Source: Mycobacterium gordonae
GTDB taxonomy: Bacteria; Actinomycetota; Actinomycetes; Mycobacteriales; Mycobacteriaceae
Assembly (NCBI RefSeq): GCF_001417955.2
Contig: NZ_LKTM01000293.1
Span: 1 to 50,987 of the forward strand
Direction: 5' to 3'
DNA length: 50,987 nt
Part shown: positions 48,909 to 50,987 of the stretch, one piece after another
How positions within the stretch are numbered: position 1 is the stretch's first letter
Layout of the letters: each line of letters starts with the position of its first letter
Translations under genes and position numbers: made by a program
The notes under the pieces: generated by a model
Databases searched by the model: none
Seen by the model: only the letters and a program-made list of their open reading frames with translations
Told to the model about the DNA's origin: nothing

Positions 48909-49840
48909 CGCTGTATCTCCCCGTTTCGCAGCCCCGCCAGCCAGCTCGACGCCTCGTCCGCCGACGGCGGCAGTACCCCCGCAGCCTGGCCCGTCGGCCA
49001 GGAACCCAAGTAACGCACATCGGCACAACGTCGGTGCAGCGCCATGAGTGCCTGGGCGACGGCATCGTCGTCGACATGGCCGACGCAGTCCACGAAGAAC
49101 ATGTAGGTGCCCAGCCCGGTTCGGGTGGGCCGGGACTCGATGCGGGTCAGGTCGATGCCGCGCATGGCGAACTCGGTCAGCGCCTGCAGCAGCGCGCCGG
49201 GGACATTCTCGATCCGCAGCACCGCTGCCGTGCGATCGGCGCCGGTGCGCGCCGGCGGCGGGCCGGGGCGGCCGATCAGCACGAACCGGGTGCGTGCGTT
49301 GGATTCGTCGACCACACCCGCGGCGATCGCCTGCAGGCCGCGCTGGGCCGCGGCCAGCGGCGAGGTGACGGCGGCATCGACCAGTCCGTCGGCCACCTGT
49401 TGCGCGGCGTCGGCGTTGGAGTAGGCCGGCTTGAGTTCGGCGCCGGGCAGATTGGCGGTGAGCCAGCGGCGGACCTGCGCCGCAGCCACGCCGATGGCGG
49501 CCAGCGTGTGCACGTCTGCGGCGGTGCGGCCGGGCCGGACGACGATGTCGAACGCCACATCCAGGGTTGTCTCGGCGTAGATCTGCAGCGGTGAGCCGAT
49601 GGCGAGGCTGTCCAGGGTGGGTGCCAGCGACCCGTCGATCGAGTTCTCGATCGGTGCGCAGGCGTAATCCGCACTTCCGTCGCGCACGGCATCCAGGGCC
49701 GCGGGCGTGCTGTCCACCGGCAACGGCTGCAGCGGCTGCGGGTCATGGTCGGGGACGAGCCCGTCGGCGGTCATCTTCAGCAGTGCAGCCTCGGTGAACG
49801 TCCCCTCCGGACCGAGGTAAGCGATGCGGGCCACGCCCAC
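48905..49840 (-). CDS. pheA: Prephenate dehydratase
   Basis: The 311-residue enzyme converts prephenate to phenylpyruvate for phenylalanine synthesis. The catalytic domain (about 5-190) starts with ARIAYLGPEGTFTEAALL and has the signature TRF in NARTRFVLIG and the CAPIENSIDG loop. A C-terminal ACT domain (about 205-285) has NVPGALLQALTEFA and IESRP, the Phe-binding elements for feedback inhibition. It lacks a chorismate mutase domain, as is usual in actinobacteria. The GTG start at 49840; a GTG two codons later is also possible. It is divergent from the IdeR-boxed gene. Confidence 0.96.
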   Translation of the reverse strand: MGVARIAYLGPEGTFTEAALLKMTADGLVPDHDPQPLQPLPVDSTPAALDAVRDGSADYACAPIENSIDGSLAPTLDSLAIGSPLQIYAETTLDVAFDIVVRPGRTAADVHTLAAIGVAAAQVRRWLTANLPGAELKPAYSNADAAQQVADGLVDAAVTSPLAAAQRGLQAIAAGVVDESNARTRFVLIGRPGPPPARTGADRTAAVLRIENVPGALLQALTEFAMRGIDLTRIESRPTRTGLGTYMFFVDCVGHVDDDAVAQALMALHRRCADVRYLGSWPTGQAAGVLPPSADEASSWLAGLRNGEIQR

Positions 49841-49893
49841 AACCCTAACGGCGCGGCCGCGTCACCCGCCCTTGCTCCGACCGCCGCGCTAAG

Positions 49894-49912
49894 TTATCTT
49901 AGGCTTACCTAA
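49894..49912. promoter_or_regulatory. IdeR/DtxR iron box
   Basis: The 19 bases TTATCTTAGGCTTACCTAA match 16 of 19 positions of the IdeR consensus TTAGGTTAGGCTAACCTAA. The site ends 5 bases before the first ATG of the DUF2470 gene, so iron-loaded IdeR should block its transcription. The homologous M. tuberculosis gene Rv3839 is, as I recall, iron-repressed. Confidence 0.88.
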
Positions 49913-49917
49913 CTAGC

Positions 49918-50712
49918 ATGGAGGTACCGGTGCTCGCAGTCGCACATCCGACACCCACCACCGCAGAGCGCATACGCAGCGCCTGCTCACGCGCCGACGG
50001 CGCCCTGCTGGCGATCGAGGGCCGGGAGCCGGTGGCCACGCCCGTGCACCACCTGCTGTACGACGGCTCCTTCGCGGTGGCCGTCCCCCGCGCCGGCGCC
50101 GATGGTCTGGAGTGCGGGACTCAGAGTTTGCTGGAATTGACCGACTACGCGCCGCTTCCGGTGCGCGAACCCGTTCGTTCGCTGGTGTGGGTGCGCGGTC
50201 GGCTGCACCGGATTCCCCGTGGCGCGGTGGCCAAAATACTGGACCTGATCGCCACCGAGGACCCGGACCCGACGCTGCTCCAGGTGGACAGACCCAGTTC
50301 TACGCCGTCGGATGTCGATGAACCTCGCTACACCCTGTTGCGCCTCATCATCGACTCCGTGGTGGTGACCGACGCGACCGGCGCCGAGCCGGTTTCGGTC
50401 CGCGACCTGCTCGCCGCTCGGCCCGACCCGTTCTGCGAAATTGAGTCGACGTTGCTGTGGCACCTCGCCACCGCGCACGACGACGTGATCGCCCGGCTGG
50501 TGTCCCGGCTGCCCACGCCGCTGCGCCGCGGTCACGTACGCCCCCTCGGGCTGGACCGCTACGGCGTGCGCTTCCGCGTAGAGGGCAACGACGGCGACCG
50601 CGACATCCGGCTGCCGTTCCACAAGCCGGTCGATGACATGAACGGCCTGCGCCAGGCCATCCGCGTTCTGATGGGATGTCCGTTCGTCAATGGACTGCGC
50701 GCACGCCGATAA
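49918..50712 (+). CDS. DUF2470-domain protein, iron-repressed
   Basis: The 264-residue protein (Rv3839 type) has an N-terminal flavin-reductase/split-barrel-like half (TPVHHLLYDGSFAVAVPR, VRSLVWVRGRLHRIP) and a C-terminal DUF2470 segment (about 180-258). The C-terminal part contains RLVSRLPTPLRRGHVRPLGLDRYGVRFRV and ends PFHKPVDDMNGLRQAIRVLM. Similar architectures occur in haem-degrading HugZ-like enzymes, so a role in haem iron recovery is plausible but not shown. Two starts compete: the ATG at 49918, which would be leaderless, and the GTG at 49930, which has GGAGG 5 bases upstream at 49920-49924. The iron box lies just ahead of both. Confidence 0.88.
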   Translation: MEVPVLAVAHPTPTTAERIRSACSRADGALLAIEGREPVATPVHHLLYDGSFAVAVPRAGADGLECGTQSLLELTDYAPLPVREPVRSLVWVRGRLHRIPRGAVAKILDLIATEDPDPTLLQVDRPSSTPSDVDEPRYTLLRLIIDSVVVTDATGAEPVSVRDLLAARPDPFCEIESTLLWHLATAHDDVIARLVSRLPTPLRRGHVRPLGLDRYGVRFRVEGNDGDRDIRLPFHKPVDDMNGLRQAIRVLMGCPFVNGLRARR

Positions 50713-50740
50713 AGCGCCGCCGGCGACGTAAGTTAGCCGG

Positions 50741-50987
50741 GTGAACGGCGATCGACCACCCGAACCGCCCCGATTGCGCCGGCCGAGCCAGCCCCCGCCG
50801 GGGCAGGCGGTCCCGCCGGAACCGTCTCAGGTCATTCGCCGGGTCGCACCGCCACCACGCGGATCACGCACACCACAACGAGCCGCCGCCCAACCGCCGC
50901 CCCGCCCCACACCAACGCCACGGGTTGAGCCACACCGCCGGGCTGCCGGCCCGGTGCAGCAGCGCCGACATGAACTGCCGTTGATTG
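50741..50987 (+). CDS. Pro-rich N-terminus of a membrane or LCP-type protein (partial)
   Basis: A GTG at 50741 opens a frame that runs off the window end with at least 82 codons and no stop. It encodes a Pro/Arg/Gln-rich, probably disordered, cytoplasmic segment (VNGDRPPEPPRLRRPSQPPP and onward, ending RHELPLI). AGTTAG and CCGG precede the start; no strong ribosome-binding site is visible. Rv3840-like genes at this position have been assigned to the LytR-CpsA-Psr family, and such Pro/Arg-rich N-termini precede their membrane span. The call of LCP family rests on synteny only. Confidence 0.6.
   Translation, partial: MNGDRPPEPPRLRRPSQPPPGQAVPPEPSQVIRRVAPPPRGSRTPQRAAAQPPPRPTPTPRVEPHRRAAGPVQQRRHELPLI

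Overview
The window is about 51 kb of GC-rich DNA from a Mycobacterium, probably a non-tuberculous species. The gene order fadE35 - accD4 - pks13 - fadD32 - cutinase-like lipase - fbpD - fbpA - aftB - ubiA - PAP2 phosphatase - glfT2 - glf - erp - PGRP amidase is the mycolate/arabinogalactan assembly locus I know from M. tuberculosis (Rv3797 to Rv3811). After an accessory block it resumes with the Rv3813c-Rv3819 genes and then Rv3829c-Rv3840-like genes (serS, pheA, an IdeR-boxed DUF2470 gene). There is no IS1557-type transposase between fadE35 and accD4, and no papA/pks sulfolipid block between the Rv3819-like and Rv3829c-like genes. Both points argue against M. tuberculosis. A PE-family protein fits the slow-growing lineages best, but the species cannot be named from this window.

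Region 1 (1-3.2 kb, plus strand): the tail of a Gly-rich protein, a small secreted protein, FadE35, and a short FHA protein that looks like a second GarA. Region 2 (3.2-22.7 kb, minus strand): the cell-wall core. FadD32, Pks13 and AccD4 make mycolic acids. Ag85A (FbpA) and MPT51 (FbpD) handle mycolates outside the membrane. UbiA, the PAP2 phosphatase and AftB provide and add arabinofuranose. Glf and GlfT2 build the galactan. The glf-to-aftB genes overlap by 4 to 26 bases, which indicates one translationally coupled operon. Region 3 (22.9-25.7 kb, plus): Erp and a secreted PGRP/LGFP amidase.

Region 4 (25.7-34.7 kb) is the accessory block and the most interesting part. It starts 9 bases after the amidase gene with a single-chain fusion of an ornithine-decarboxylase-like PLP enzyme to a spermidine-synthase-like aminopropyltransferase. 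Then come an SRPBCC-like protein, an AraC regulator divergent from a cytochrome P450, and a PE protein. Last is a tight three-gene operon: a membrane protein with a Gly-rich RGG tail, a complete glutathionylspermidine-synthase-like ATP-grasp ligase, and a DUF350 membrane protein. Mycobacteria do not make glutathione. The block therefore suggests an envelope-associated polyamine-conjugation system with an unknown acceptor.

Region 5 (34.8-40.8 kb): a HAD phosphatase, three tandem PlsC-type acyltransferases, an aminoglycoside-phosphotransferase-fold protein, a metallo-beta-lactamase/Rieske protein and a small partner, closed by a repeated hairpin between convergent genes. Region 6 (40.8-43.6 kb): a phytoene-dehydrogenase-like flavoprotein, its TetR regulator and a small membrane protein, with two matching TetR-type operators. 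Region 7 (43.6-51 kb): a membrane diguanylate cyclase, SerRS, a septum-formation-domain membrane protein, a zincin, a small Cys-rich protein, a histidine phosphatase, prephenate dehydratase, an IdeR box with its DUF2470 gene, and the Pro-rich start of a protein cut by the window edge. I saw no tRNA, rRNA, CRISPR array or insertion sequence.
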